34,416 nt of DNA from Clostridiales bacterium (GCA_020860565.1 JAJBUA010000007.1:1-34416); one strand, 5' to 3'. Counted from the stretch's first letter, positions 1 to 8,256 are shown. Translations and numbers: made by a program. The notes: generated by a model not told the origin, from the letters alone.

Positions 1-123
1 GTTAAGTGCCGACGTGAAAAATGTCCTCTGCGGATATGTTTCCCTCTCAGGGACTGGTTTATTGGCTTACGAAATTTCAGGATAAAAGGAATTTAGAATT
101 AAAAAATAAAGGAAATCATAAAA
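1..123. other. Upstream flank of argB, no gene recognised
   Basis: The three + frames are open for at most about 30 codons and none resembles a known protein. ArgB is often preceded by argJ or argC, but I cannot identify either here. The A-rich stretch from 93 to 111, just before the argB ribosome binding site, is nearly repeated at 4243-4262 in front of the cyclodeaminase gene. Confidence 0.5.
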
Positions 124-1035
124 ATGGAAAAGAATATGCTTGAAGGGATGCAGAAGGCGGAGGTGCTTGTGGAGGCGCTGCCTTATATCCAGAGGTTTAA
201 CCGCAAGATTGTGGTTGTGAAGTATGGCGGGAGCGCGATGGTGGATGAGACGCTTAAAAAACAGGTGATTCAGGATGTCGTGCTTTTAAAGCTGGTAGGA
301 TTTAAGCCGATTATTGTCCACGGAGGCGGCAAGGAAATCAGTCGTTGGGTGGGGAAGGTCGGTATGGAGCCGAGGTTTGTGAACGGACTGCGTGTGACCG
401 ATGAGGCGACGATGGAGATTGCCGAGATGGTACTTAATAAGGTGAATAAGAGCCTGGTGCAGCTGGTTAATGAGTTGGGCGTCAAGGCGGTCGGTATCAG
501 CGGCAAGGACGGCATGATGCTGAAATGTGAGAAGAAGTATTCCGGCGGGGAGGACATCGGGTTTGTCGGCAATATTGTGGAGGTTAATCCTAAGGTCATC
601 TATGATCTGCTGGAAAAGGATTTCCTGCCGATTATCTGTCCGATCGGTTTTGACGAGAATTTCTTAAGCTACAATATCAATGCGGATGATGCGGCCTGCG
701 CGATTGCGCGCGCGGTCAACGCGGAGAAGCTGGCGTTTCTGACAGATGTGGAGGGTGTTTACCGTGATTTTGAGGACAAGGATTCTCTGATCTCGGAGAT
801 GTCGATTACAGAAGCTCAAACATTTGTCGATGGAGGCGGTCTGGGCGGCGGTATGCTGCCAAAGCTGCAGAACTGTATCGACGCGATCAACAACGGCGTA
901 TCCCGGGTTCACATTCTGGATGGCCGGATCCCGCATAGCCTGCTGCTGGAGATCTTTACCAATAAAGGTATCGGGACGGCGATTCTGAAGGATGGAGCAG
1001 AGCGGTTTTACTGTGCGGCAGAAACGAATTCATGA
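124..1035 (+). CDS. argB: Acetylglutamate kinase
   Basis: ArgB phosphorylates N-acetyl-L-glutamate with ATP, the second step of cytoplasmic arginine/ornithine synthesis. The 303-residue product has the usual length of the amino-acid kinase family. The nucleotide-binding KYGG motif is at residues 33-36, the glycine-rich VHGGGK loop at 65-70 and the substrate-binding NGLRVTD segment at 87-93. The start at 124 has an AAAGGA ribosome binding site; an alternative ATG four codons later cannot be excluded. argD follows after 22 bases, so the two are almost certainly co-transcribed. Confidence 0.95.
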   Translation: MEKNMLEGMQKAEVLVEALPYIQRFNRKIVVVKYGGSAMVDETLKKQVIQDVVLLKLVGFKPIIVHGGGKEISRWVGKVGMEPRFVNGLRVTDEATMEIAEMVLNKVNKSLVQLVNELGVKAVGISGKDGMMLKCEKKYSGGEDIGFVGNIVEVNPKVIYDLLEKDFLPIICPIGFDENFLSYNINADDAACAIARAVNAEKLAFLTDVEGVYRDFEDKDSLISEMSITEAQTFVDGGGLGGGMLPKLQNCIDAINNGVSRVHILDGRIPHSLLLEIFTNKGIGTAILKDGAERFYCAAETNS

Positions 1036-1057
1036 AAAGCAAGGAAGGTACAGAGAT

Positions 1058-2257
1058 ATGGAAAAACAAAAAGCGATTGCAGAGGCCGAGAAGGTCTTAT
1101 ATAAGGTGTATAATCGCTTCCCGGTGGTATTTGATTCCGGAAAGGGCGTGAAGCTGTATGATACGGACGGTGTGGAATATCTGGATTTTTGCGCGGGAAT
1201 CGCCGTTATGGGACTGGGATATGATTATCCGGGATTTAACGACGCGGTTAAGGCTCAGATTGATAAAGTATATCATCTGTCAAATTATTTTTATAATGAA
1301 CCGTCCATCGAGGCCGGAGAGAAGCTGCTGAAGGCGTCCGGGATGGATAAGGTATTCTTTACCAACAGTGGCACGGAGGCCATTGAGGGCGCACTGAAGA
1401 TCGCGAAGCGTTATGCATATAATAAGGGGATGGGGACAGATTACGAGATGATCGCCATGAAACATTCTTTCCATGGCAGAAGTCTGGGAGCGCTGTCCGT
1501 GACGGGAAATGATCATTATCAGATCCCATTTGCACCATTGATTCCGAATATCAAATTCGCAGATTTTAATGATCTGGACAGCGTAAAGGCATTGTGGAAT
1601 GATAAAACGTGCGCGGTGATCATGGAGACGATCCAGGGTGAGGGTGGTATCTACCCGGCAACTGAAGAGTTTATCAAAGGAGTGCGGGCACTTTGTGACC
1701 GGAGTGACGCTTTGCTGATCCTGGATGAGATTCAGTGCGGGATGGGACGAAGCGGTTCCATGTTTGCGTGGCAGGGGTACGGCGTGAAGCCGGATGTCAT
1801 GACAACGGCCAAGGCGCTGGGCAACGGCGTCCCGATCGGAGCTTTTCTCGCGGCCGGAAAGGCAGCGATGGCAATGGAACCGGGCGATCACGGCACAACC
1901 TACGGCGGTAATCCTCTGGTATGCGCAGCCGCGAGCAAGGTACTGGATATCTTTGAGCAGGATCATATCGTGGATCATGTGAATGAGATCGGAGCTTATC
2001 TCTGGAAAAAGCTGGATGAACTGAAGGAAAAATATGACTGCATTGCAGATCATCGCGGCAAGGGTCTGATTCAGGGTCTGGAATTTACGGTTCCGGTTGG
2101 CCCGATTGTCAGCAGCGCATTATTGGAGCAAAAGCTGGTTCTGATCAGTGCCGGCTCCAATATTATTCGTTTTGTCCCCCCGCTGGTAATCGGCGAAGCA
2201 GATGTGGATGAGATGGTGAAACGGCTGGAGGCAGCGATTACGGAGACAGTGAAATAA
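1058..2257 (+). CDS. argD: Acetylornithine aminotransferase
   Basis: ArgD is a class III PLP-dependent aminotransferase that makes N-acetylornithine from N-acetylglutamate semialdehyde, with glutamate as amino donor. The SGTEA phosphate-binding motif is at residues 104-108, the DEIQ cofactor aspartate region at 223-226 and the Schiff-base lysine at K252 in TTAKALGNG. The open frame extends back to an ATG at 992 inside argB, but the ATG at 1058 has a strong AAGGAAGG site 9 bases upstream and gives the usual 399 residues, so I chose it. The transcript probably ends at the hairpin at 2294-2336. Confidence 0.93.
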   Translation: MEKQKAIAEAEKVLYKVYNRFPVVFDSGKGVKLYDTDGVEYLDFCAGIAVMGLGYDYPGFNDAVKAQIDKVYHLSNYFYNEPSIEAGEKLLKASGMDKVFFTNSGTEAIEGALKIAKRYAYNKGMGTDYEMIAMKHSFHGRSLGALSVTGNDHYQIPFAPLIPNIKFADFNDLDSVKALWNDKTCAVIMETIQGEGGIYPATEEFIKGVRALCDRSDALLILDEIQCGMGRSGSMFAWQGYGVKPDVMTTAKALGNGVPIGAFLAAGKAAMAMEPGDHGTTYGGNPLVCAAASKVLDIFEQDHIVDHVNEIGAYLWKKLDELKEKYDCIADHRGKGLIQGLEFTVPVGPIVSSALLEQKLVLISAGSNIIRFVPPLVIGEADVDEMVKRLEAAITETVK

Positions 2258-2293
2258 ATATAAACGGATGGTAGTTGATAATATCCAAAACAG

Positions 2294-2336
2294 AAAACCG
2301 CAGGAACCTGAATGTGAAAAGTTCCTGCGGTTTGTT
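2294..2336. terminator. Bidirectional terminator between argD and mscL
   Basis: A perfect 10-bp stem (CCGCAGGAAC at 2298-2307 and its complement at 2321-2330) is flanked by AAAA on the left and TTTGTT on the right. It can end both the argBD transcript and the convergent mscL transcript. Confidence 0.85.
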
Positions 2337-2340
2337 AACT

Positions 2341-2820
2341 TTATGCCAGTTCTTTCTTTGCCAGTTCCATCAGCTCGTCACTTAAAATCGAAGTGCAGTT
2401 CGGGCAGCGTGCGGCGTCGAGATCCACCGTGCTCTTGCAGAAGGGGCAGATCTTTTCATGCGGATCCTCTGCCGGTGCCGGTTCCGGCTCTCTGCGAAGC
2501 TTATTTAAGGTGCGGACGATCATGAAGATCACGAAAGCCATGATAATGAAATTAATAATGGCTGTGATAAACTGACCATAAGCGATCGCCGCTGTCTCTG
2601 CCTGAGCAGCTTCCAGTGTCGCGTACGACTGGCCATTTAAGGCGACAAACATATTTGTAAAATCAACTTTTCCGGTGAAGACACTGATGACAGGGGTCAC
2701 AATGTCGGAGACCAGAGATGTTACGAGACTGTTGAACGCGCCGCCGATGATGATACCGACTGCCATGTCCACCATGTTGCCCTTGATGGCAAATTCTTTA
2801 AATTCTTTTAAAAGTCCCAT
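2341..2820 (-). CDS. mscL: Large-conductance mechanosensitive channel with C-terminal zinc ribbon
   Basis: MscL forms a homopentameric membrane pore that opens under hypo-osmotic stress. The 159-residue protein starts with the conserved amphipathic MGLLKEFKEFAIKGN segment, followed by transmembrane helix 1 (about 16-45), a periplasmic loop and helix 2 (about 83-104). Unlike the E. coli protein it continues with a proline/glutamate-rich linker and a four-cysteine knuckle, C125-x2-C128 and C139-x2-C142, which looks like a cytoplasmic zinc ribbon. The start has a GGGGAG ribosome binding site. It is transcribed towards argD as a single gene. Confidence 0.93.
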   Translation of the reverse strand: MGLLKEFKEFAIKGNMVDMAVGIIIGGAFNSLVTSLVSDIVTPVISVFTGKVDFTNMFVALNGQSYATLEAAQAETAAIAYGQFITAIINFIIMAFVIFMIVRTLNKLRREPEPAPAEDPHEKICPFCKSTVDLDAARCPNCTSILSDELMELAKKELA

Positions 2821-2864
2821 AGGAAAACTCCCCTTTCCAGAATCCTTTTTGCGGTACTACGAAT

Positions 2865-2888
2865 AACGCATACAGAAACGCATACAGA
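2865..2888. repeat. 12-bp tandem direct repeat upstream of mscL
   Basis: Two exact head-to-tail copies of AACGCATACAGA lie 45 bases upstream of the mscL start. They may be a regulator site or a chance duplication. Confidence 0.5.
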
Positions 2889-2960
2889 ATATTCCCTGTT
2901 GTTTGCTGCAAGGGCGCGTCATGCGGAATGCCGTTACTTTCCACAGCAAGTATAAATGAA

Positions 2961-2989
2961 TTGACATGAAAATGTCAACAGGTTATAAT
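2961..2989 (+). promoter_or_regulatory. Consensus sigma-A promoter with overlapping palindromic operator
   Basis: TTGACA (2961-2966) and TATAAT (2984-2989) are both perfect and separated by 17 bases. The -35 box is half of a perfect dyad, TTGACAT-gaaa-ATGTCAA, at 2961-2978. A repressor bound there would block the promoter. It drives the ECF S-component gene 73 bases downstream. Confidence 0.8.
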
Positions 2990-3062
2990 GAAAAAACGGG
3001 AAAGACAGGGATAAAGTAAGAGATTTTGCAGGTATTCAGAGAGGAAGACTGGGGAATAGAAA

Positions 3063-3599
3063 ATGAACGAAGGAAGAAATGCTTCGATTTTAAAGACAGT
3101 ATTGGGAGGATTGTTTCTGGCTCTTTGTATGGTGCTGCCGATGATCGGAGGTAATATCCAGCAGATCCTGAATAAGATTTCACCGATGCATTTTCCGGTT
3201 ATGCTTTGCGGTTTTGTATGCGGCTGGCAGTATGGCCTGATCGTGGGCTTTATTGCGCCGATTCTGCGCGGCGTGATTTTTGGCATGCCGCCGCTGGTGC
3301 CGACCGGGGTTGCGATGGCGTTTGAACTGGCAGTTTATGGGGCGGTAACAGGTATCCTGAATGCGCTGCTGCCAAAGAAAAACCAGTGTATTTATATTAC
3401 GCTGGTGGCTGCAATGATTCTGGGACGGATCGTCTGGGGGCTGGTGAGCGTACCGCTTTACGGGATGACAGGCAAGAGTTTTACCGTTATGATTTTTATT
3501 ATGAATGGCTTTATCAATGCGATCCCGGCGATTTTTTTACAGCTTCTAATCATTCCGGTGATCGTCATGGCGCTTCGGAAAGCGAAACTGATCCGTTAG
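3063..3599 (+). CDS. ECF transporter S component (substrate unknown)
   Basis: This 178-residue protein is very hydrophobic, with about five to six predicted membrane helices. It matches the general form of energy-coupling factor S components, the substrate-binding membrane subunits that work with a shared EcfT/EcfA/EcfA' module encoded elsewhere. The GFVCGWQYGLIVGFIAPILRG segment near residues 50-70 and the helix starts are typical, but I cannot name the vitamin or nucleobase. It stands behind a very strong promoter with a palindromic operator and is followed 22 bases later by a small-molecule kinase, suggesting import coupled to phosphorylation. Confidence 0.75.
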   Translation: MNEGRNASILKTVLGGLFLALCMVLPMIGGNIQQILNKISPMHFPVMLCGFVCGWQYGLIVGFIAPILRGVIFGMPPLVPTGVAMAFELAVYGAVTGILNALLPKKNQCIYITLVAAMILGRIVWGLVSVPLYGMTGKSFTVMIFIMNGFINAIPAIFLQLLIIPVIVMALRKAKLIR

Positions 3600-3621
3600 C
3601 CCGATAGAAAGGGGAAGCCGA

Positions 3622-4203
3622 ATGGTTCGGACAGGAACAGAGTACGAGCTGGTGTTTGCGTTGATCGACAGGTGTCTGGAAGAGAAGACAGAAGGCCAGA
3701 TCCTCGTGGCGATCGATGGAATGAGCGCCAGCGGCAAGACGACATTGGGAGAAATTCTCAAGAGCCGTTATAACTGCGGACTTTTTCATATGGATGATTT
3801 TTATCTGCGTCCGGAGCAGCGTCGGCCGGAGAGATACCGGGAACCGGGAGGAAATGTGGACCGTGAGCGTTTTCGGGATGAGATCCTTGTACATCTTGCA
3901 GATCCGCAGGGTCTGGAATATCATACGTTTGACTGCGCGAAGATGGCGTTCGGCGATAGGATTCATGAAGATTATCACCGCCTGAATATCATTGAGGGCG
4001 CTTATAGCCAGCATCCGTATTTCGGGGATATCTACAATTTGCGATTTTATTACGGAATTGATCCCGAAGAACAGAAAAGGCGGATTCTCGCGAGAAACGG
4101 AGCGGAAAAGCTGGCGATATTCTTAGAACGGTGGATTCCGATGGAAAATCAATATCTGGATGCTTTCGGAATCGCTGGACAGAGTATCCGGATAGGAGAA
4201 TGA
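3622..4203 (+). CDS. Uridine-kinase-like P-loop kinase
   Basis: This is a 193-residue P-loop phosphotransferase of the uridine kinase / phosphoribulokinase-like group. The Walker A motif GMSASGKTT is at about residues 33-41, and FHMDDFYLRPEQR at about 55-67 is the conserved acidic substrate-binding segment. It is shorter than a true uridine kinase and lacks a recognisable C-terminal region, so the substrate may be another nucleoside or a vitamin precursor. A GAAAGGGG ribosome binding site lies upstream. Its position just behind the ECF S component suggests it phosphorylates, and so traps, the imported compound (inference). Confidence 0.7.
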   Translation: MVRTGTEYELVFALIDRCLEEKTEGQILVAIDGMSASGKTTLGEILKSRYNCGLFHMDDFYLRPEQRRPERYREPGGNVDRERFRDEILVHLADPQGLEYHTFDCAKMAFGDRIHEDYHRLNIIEGAYSQHPYFGDIYNLRFYYGIDPEEQKRRILARNGAEKLAIFLERWIPMENQYLDAFGIAGQSIRIGE

Positions 4204-4287
4204 GAATAAGAGAAACAGGATAAGAAAACTGAAATAAGAAAATTAGAATTAAAAAAATAAAGAACTGGTGTAGGTAAAGGAGAAAAC

Positions 4288-4920
4288 ATGGCAATCGAAC
4301 AAAATCAGATCGGCGAGTGGATTGACAGACTCGCGTCGAAAGCACCTGTGCCGGGCGGCGGCGGAGCCTCTGCAGTCAGCGGCGCGCTGGCGGCGGCATT
4401 GGGACAGATGGTGGCAAACCTGACGGTGGGCAAGAAGCGATATGCTGATGTGGAAGAAGATATGGTCGCTGACATTGCTGAACTGAGCCGCCTGCAGGCA
4501 GAGATGCTTGCGTTCGTTGAGCGGGATGCGGAGGTATTTGCGCCGCTCGCGCAGGCTTACGGGATGCCGAAGGAGACGCCGGAGCAAATTGAGGTCAGAG
4601 AACGTGTGATGGAAGAACGGCTGCTGGATGCCAGCCTGGTTCCGCTGGCAATTATGGAGAAGGCGATTGAGATTCTGGAGATTGTTGATGAACTTGAAAT
4701 CAAGGGAAGCCGGATGGCAGTGTCAGACGCGGGCGTAGCCGCGCAGCTTGCGAGAGCGGCGGTCGGCGGCGCGGTGATGAACGTCTATATCAATACAAAA
4801 TCGATGAAAAACCGTGAGAAGGCGGAAGAACTGAATGAAAAAGCCGCCAGGCTTACGAGAAAAGGTTTTGATCAGGCGGACGCAATTTACGAGAGGGTGC
4901 AGAAAAAATGCAGGAAATGA
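4288..4920 (+). CDS. fchA: Cyclodeaminase/cyclohydrolase family protein (methenyl-THF cyclohydrolase candidate)
   Basis: This 210-residue protein belongs to the formimidotetrahydrofolate cyclodeaminase / methenyltetrahydrofolate cyclohydrolase family. The signature APVPGGGGASAVSGALAAALG is at about residues 19-39, and the all-alpha dimer-forming helices follow. Family members either release ammonia from formimino-THF or hydrolyse 5,10-methenyl-THF to 10-formyl-THF. The start has a clear AAAGGAG site. The stop overlaps folD by 13 bases, so the two are translationally coupled. FolD here lacks two conserved cyclohydrolase residues, which supports assigning the cyclohydrolase step to this protein (inference). 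Confidence 0.85.
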   Translation: MAIEQNQIGEWIDRLASKAPVPGGGGASAVSGALAAALGQMVANLTVGKKRYADVEEDMVADIAELSRLQAEMLAFVERDAEVFAPLAQAYGMPKETPEQIEVRERVMEERLLDASLVPLAIMEKAIEILEIVDELEIKGSRMAVSDAGVAAQLARAAVGGAVMNVYINTKSMKNREKAEELNEKAARLTRKGFDQADAIYERVQKKCRK

Positions 4921-5774
4921 TACCATTAAAGGGCGCGGCCGTATCTGCGAAGCTGAAACAGGAGGTACAGGATGGCCTGACTCGCCTGCACGGAGGTCAT
5001 ACACCGAAGCTTGCGATTGTAAGAGTCGGGGAGAAGCCGGATGATATGGCGTACGAGCGCGGTGCGATCAAAAAAATGCAGAATTTTGGTCTGGACGCAG
5101 TGACTTACTCGTTTCCGGAGATGATCAGTGATGAGGATTTTAAACAGGAGTTTCGCCGGATCAATGAAAACCCGGAGATTACCGGCATCCTGCTCTTGCT
5201 GCCGTTGCCGGGACAGATTTGTCAGAAAGAAATCGAGAGGATGATTGATCCCGCGAAGGATATGGATGGGATTTCGCCCATGAATCAGGCAAAGGTTTTT
5301 GCAGGTGATCCTTTCGGCTATGCTCCCTGTACGGCAGAAGCCGTAATCGAGGTGTTAAAAGGGTACGAGATTCCGATCGAAGGGAAGCGTGTGACGATTG
5401 TCGGACGGAGTATGGTAGTCGGTAAGCCGCTTTCCATGCTGCTGTTAAAAGAAAATGCGACCGTTACCATCTGCCACACAAGGACCAGAGATCTGCCGTC
5501 CGAGTGCCGGCACGCTGAGATTCTGGTGGCGGCAGCAGGCCGTGCGAAGATGCTCGGTGCAGAAGCAGTCGGAAAGGGTGCGGTTGTGATCGACGTCGGC
5601 ATCAATGTTGATGCTGACGGGAAACTGTGCGGAGATGTCGACTACGAGGCAATCAAAGATGCGGCGGCAATGGCGACGCCTGTGCCGGGCGGCGTAGGTG
5701 CCGTGACGACAGCGGTGCTGGCAAAGCATCTGGTGCGGGCGGCGCTGGAAAAGGAATCCTCGGAAAGAGGGTAG
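4908..5774 (+). CDS. folD: Methylenetetrahydrofolate dehydrogenase (FolD), cyclohydrolase residues altered
   Basis: FolD normally oxidises 5,10-methylene-THF with NAD(P)+ and then hydrolyses methenyl-THF. The 288-residue product has Y49, D-M-D-G near residue 120, the Rossmann GRSMVVGKP loop and the C-terminal TPVPGGVGAVT motif. When aligned by eye with E. coli FolD, the catalytic lysine K54 is alanine (A53) and the glutamine of the VQLPLP motif is leucine (L97). K54 is known to be needed for cyclohydrolase activity. The upstream overlapping gene could supply that activity. The start may be the ATG at 4908 or the one three codons later. Confidence 0.92.
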   Translation: MQEMIPLKGAAVSAKLKQEVQDGLTRLHGGHTPKLAIVRVGEKPDDMAYERGAIKKMQNFGLDAVTYSFPEMISDEDFKQEFRRINENPEITGILLLLPLPGQICQKEIERMIDPAKDMDGISPMNQAKVFAGDPFGYAPCTAEAVIEVLKGYEIPIEGKRVTIVGRSMVVGKPLSMLLLKENATVTICHTRTRDLPSECRHAEILVAAAGRAKMLGAEAVGKGAVVIDVGINVDADGKLCGDVDYEAIKDAAAMATPVPGGVGAVTTAVLAKHLVRAALEKESSERG

Positions 5775-5800
5775 AAATAGCACGAAAATAATGGTATACT
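5772..5800 (+). promoter_or_regulatory. Possible promoter for the cytidylate-kinase-like gene
   Basis: TAGAAA (5772-5777) and TATACT (5795-5800) are spaced by 17 bases and overlap the folD stop codon. A small dyad, ACTGTgttatACAGT, lies just downstream. The match is partial. Confidence 0.4.
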
Positions 5801-5857
5801 GGATACTGTGTTATACAGTCAGGCGCAGAAAAAACTCAGTATGGGGAGGGATTTGCC

Positions 5858-6460
5858 ATGGGGAGAGTGATCTGTATCAGCCGTGAGCTGGGAAGCGGCG
5901 GCAGAGAGATTGGTTTTCATTTATCTCAGAAACTGAATATACCAGTGTATGATAAAGAAATCATATCGATGGCGGCAGAGCATGGGAATATCGCGGAGGA
6001 ATTTGTCTCCGCTCATGATGAGGTGATTGCGGGAAGAGACAGGCAGGAGACTTATCACTATGTAAACCCGTTTTCACCGATTTATCAGATCCCCATGTCG
6101 GATCAGCTCTTTTATCTGCAGTCTCAGGTGATTCACAGACTGGAGCAGAAGGGACCCTGCATTATCATCGGCCGCTGTTCGGATATGGTTGCTTCGGATG
6201 CCTTTAAGGTGTTTATCTGTTCGAGTATGAAGAAGCGGCTGGAGCGTTTAAGCCGGCTGGAACCGGATGTCCCGGTGCGCCAGCTGGAGGCAAATGCCAG
6301 GGCGATTGACCGCAAGAGGAGAGAATATTACTCTTACTACAGCGGCAATGAATGGGGCAATCCCAGAAATTACGATCTCTGCTTAAACAGTGGCAAGCTC
6401 GGCGTGGAGCGCTGTGTGGATATCATCGCGTCGAACTGGCAGGAGGAAAAGAAAAAATGA
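5858..6460 (+). CDS. Cytidylate kinase-like family protein
   Basis: The 200-residue protein begins ICISRELGSGGREIG, the modified P-loop of the cytidylate-kinase-like family common in clostridia. Further conserved points are YDKEII at about 30-35 and IIGRCSDM at about 104-111, followed by a lid-like RRxEYYSYYSG segment. It is not the housekeeping Cmk, and its substrate is unknown. The ribosome binding site is GGGGAGGG. It ends in an ATGA overlap with the downstream HAD phosphatase gene, so the two are translationally coupled. Confidence 0.82.
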   Translation: MGRVICISRELGSGGREIGFHLSQKLNIPVYDKEIISMAAEHGNIAEEFVSAHDEVIAGRDRQETYHYVNPFSPIYQIPMSDQLFYLQSQVIHRLEQKGPCIIIGRCSDMVASDAFKVFICSSMKKRLERLSRLEPDVPVRQLEANARAIDRKRREYYSYYSGNEWGNPRNYDLCLNSGKLGVERCVDIIASNWQEEKKK

Positions 6461-7125
6461 TCCGCGGCTGTATCTTTGACCTGGATGGAACGCTGTTAAA
6501 TACGCTTGGCGCTCTGACGTATACAACCAATCTTGTAATGGAGCATTTTGGCCTGCGCCGGATTGACGAGGCGCATATCCGCCGGTTTGTAGGTGACGGG
6601 TATAAACTCCTGATGGAGCGGTCACTGAAATATGCCGGTGACGAGACATTGGTGCATTACGAGGAGAGCCTGACAGTTTATACGGAGTATTTCGCAAAAT
6701 ATTGTATGTATCAGGTAAGGCCCTATGAGGGTATCCCGGAGCTGCTGGAGTCGATGAAAGAGCGGGGAATGCGGATCGCAGTTCTCTCAAATAAGCCTCA
6801 TGCGAGGACGCTGGAAAATATTGAGTCGATTTTTGGCAGAGGTTATTTCGATCTGGTCTATGGGGAGCAGCCGGGTGTTCCGAAGAAGCCGGATCCGGCC
6901 GGAGTGAACCTGATTTTAAAAGAATGGAAGATCGGGCCGGACGAATGCCTGTATCTGGGAGATACCAATACGGATATGCAGACCGGGCTCGGGGCGGGTC
7001 TGATCACGGCAGGCGCGGCATGGGGATTCCGCGGGAGAGAGGAACTGGAGTCGTTTCATCCCTGGTTTGTTGCGGACAAGCCGACGGAAATTCTTGACAA
7101 AATTGTGCAGAGTGATTATATTTGA
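6457..7125 (+). CDS. HAD-family hydrolase, phosphoglycolate-phosphatase-like
   Basis: This 222-residue phosphatase belongs to the HAD superfamily, Gph/PgmB-like. Motif I is FDLDGTL (nucleophile D8, acid D10), followed by a helical cap domain, motif II LSNK near residue 112, the motif III lysine in KKPDP and motif IV GDTNTD. The frame is open upstream to 6352, but the ATG at 6457 overlaps the previous stop as ATGA and has AGGAGG 11 bases upstream, so it is the real start. Such enzymes remove phosphate from small phosphosugars; the substrate here is unknown. Confidence 0.85.
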   Translation: MIRGCIFDLDGTLLNTLGALTYTTNLVMEHFGLRRIDEAHIRRFVGDGYKLLMERSLKYAGDETLVHYEESLTVYTEYFAKYCMYQVRPYEGIPELLESMKERGMRIAVLSNKPHARTLENIESIFGRGYFDLVYGEQPGVPKKPDPAGVNLILKEWKIGPDECLYLGDTNTDMQTGLGAGLITAGAAWGFRGREELESFHPWFVADKPTEILDKIVQSDYI

Positions 7126-7138
7126 AAGAGCGAAAGGT

Positions 7139-7170
7139 AAAGGATCCTGTTGATCGGGGTCCTTTTTGTT
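7139..7170 (+). terminator. Rho-independent terminator after the HAD gene
   Basis: A 9-bp stem (AAAGGATCC at 7139-7147 with GGGTCCTTT at 7157-7165, one G-T pair) is followed by TTTGTTTT. Confidence 0.8.
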
Positions 7171-7187
7171 TTGCAGGATTCTTTTGC

Positions 7188-7215
7188 TTGTAATATTTAA
7201 AATTTCCGTTATAAT
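7188..7215 (+). promoter_or_regulatory. Probable promoter of the amino-acid ABC operon
   Basis: TTGTAA (7188-7193) and a perfect TATAAT (7210-7215) are separated by 16 bases, in the gap after a terminator. Confidence 0.55.
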
Positions 7216-7284
7216 GAACATATGCGGGTTTTAAATATGCATAAAAAATATTATTTATTCAAAATTATCAGGGAGGACAAATTT

Positions 7285-8223
7285 ATGAAGAGAAGATTAC
7301 TGGCTTTGGGAGTGACTGCGTGCATGGCGATGTCGCTGGCTGCGTGCGGAGGAAGCAGTTCCTCTGAGACAACGGCTGCGGCGGCAGCGGAGACGACCGC
7401 GGCGGCAGCGGATGCTGCGGGAGAGACAGCCGGGGAGACGGCAGAGACTGAAGGAGAGGCTGAGTTTACGACAGTGAATGCAGGCAAGCTTACGGTGGCG
7501 ACCAGCCCGGACTTTGCCCCGTATGAATTTTATTCGATCAGTGCTGACGGAACGCCGGAACTGGCAGGTTTTGATATCTGGCTGGCTCAGTATATCGCGG
7601 AGGATCTGGGACTGGAACTTGAGATGGTCACAGTAGACTTTGACGGCGTGCTGAGTGAACTGCAGACAAAGTCGGTTGATCTGGGTATGGCAGGATTGTC
7701 GCCGGATCCGAAACGTGAGGCAATTATGGACTTTACGGACATCTACTATAAGGGAGGCCAGTCGCTGGTAACGGTAAAGGGTAAAGAGGATCTGTATAAG
7801 TCCTTTGAGGACGTGAACCAGCCGAGTGTGACGGTAGGCGCACAGACGGGTTCGATCCAGCTGGATCTGGCAAATAAAAACACGCCGGATGCGGATATCA
7901 TTTCGCTGCCGAAGGTAACCGATATTATTTCGGAGCTTCTGGGCAATAAGATGGACGTAGCGTTTATCGAGAGTGATGTCGCGATCAGTTATCAGAGAAA
8001 CTATCCGGATCTGGTGATCATTATGGATGTGCCTTATGAGACAGAGGGCTCTGCGATCGGCGTGAGCAAGGGCAATGAGGGTCTTCTGGCAGCGGTAAAT
8101 GGATCGATTGCGAAAGCGCTCGAGGACGGTTCCATGGAGCAGTTTGTTGCGGATGCGAATGAACTGGCTTCCGGAGAGAAATACGAGGGTCTGCTGGACG
8201 CGAATGGAGCGATTCAGCAGTAA
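7285..8223 (+). CDS. Polar amino-acid ABC transporter, substrate-binding lipoprotein
   Basis: This 312-residue lipoprotein has a signal peptide and a lipobox ending MSLAAC (Cys at about residue 19). An alanine/threonine/glutamate-rich linker (about 25-58) tethers the receptor to the membrane. The rest is a family 3 (glutamine/lysine/arginine type) binding fold: LTVATSPDFAPYEF, AGFDIWLAQYIAEDLGL and the strand VGAQTGSIQ. The ATG at 7285 has GGGAGG upstream; the in-frame ATG at 7222 would bury the signal peptide and was rejected. It is the first gene of a three-gene importer. The exact amino acid cannot be read from the sequence. Confidence 0.9.
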   Translation: MKRRLLALGVTACMAMSLAACGGSSSSETTAAAAAETTAAAADAAGETAGETAETEGEAEFTTVNAGKLTVATSPDFAPYEFYSISADGTPELAGFDIWLAQYIAEDLGLELEMVTVDFDGVLSELQTKSVDLGMAGLSPDPKREAIMDFTDIYYKGGQSLVTVKGKEDLYKSFEDVNQPSVTVGAQTGSIQLDLANKNTPDADIISLPKVTDIISELLGNKMDVAFIESDVAISYQRNYPDLVIIMDVPYETEGSAIGVSKGNEGLLAAVNGSIAKALEDGSMEQFVADANELASGEKYEGLLDANGAIQQ

Positions 8224-8256
8224 CATAAAGGAGAATGCTTTGGGAAAGGAGCTTTC

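Noticed and set aside
2268-2525. 85-codon + ORF after argD
   Set aside because: It spans a terminator and the antisense strand of mscL.
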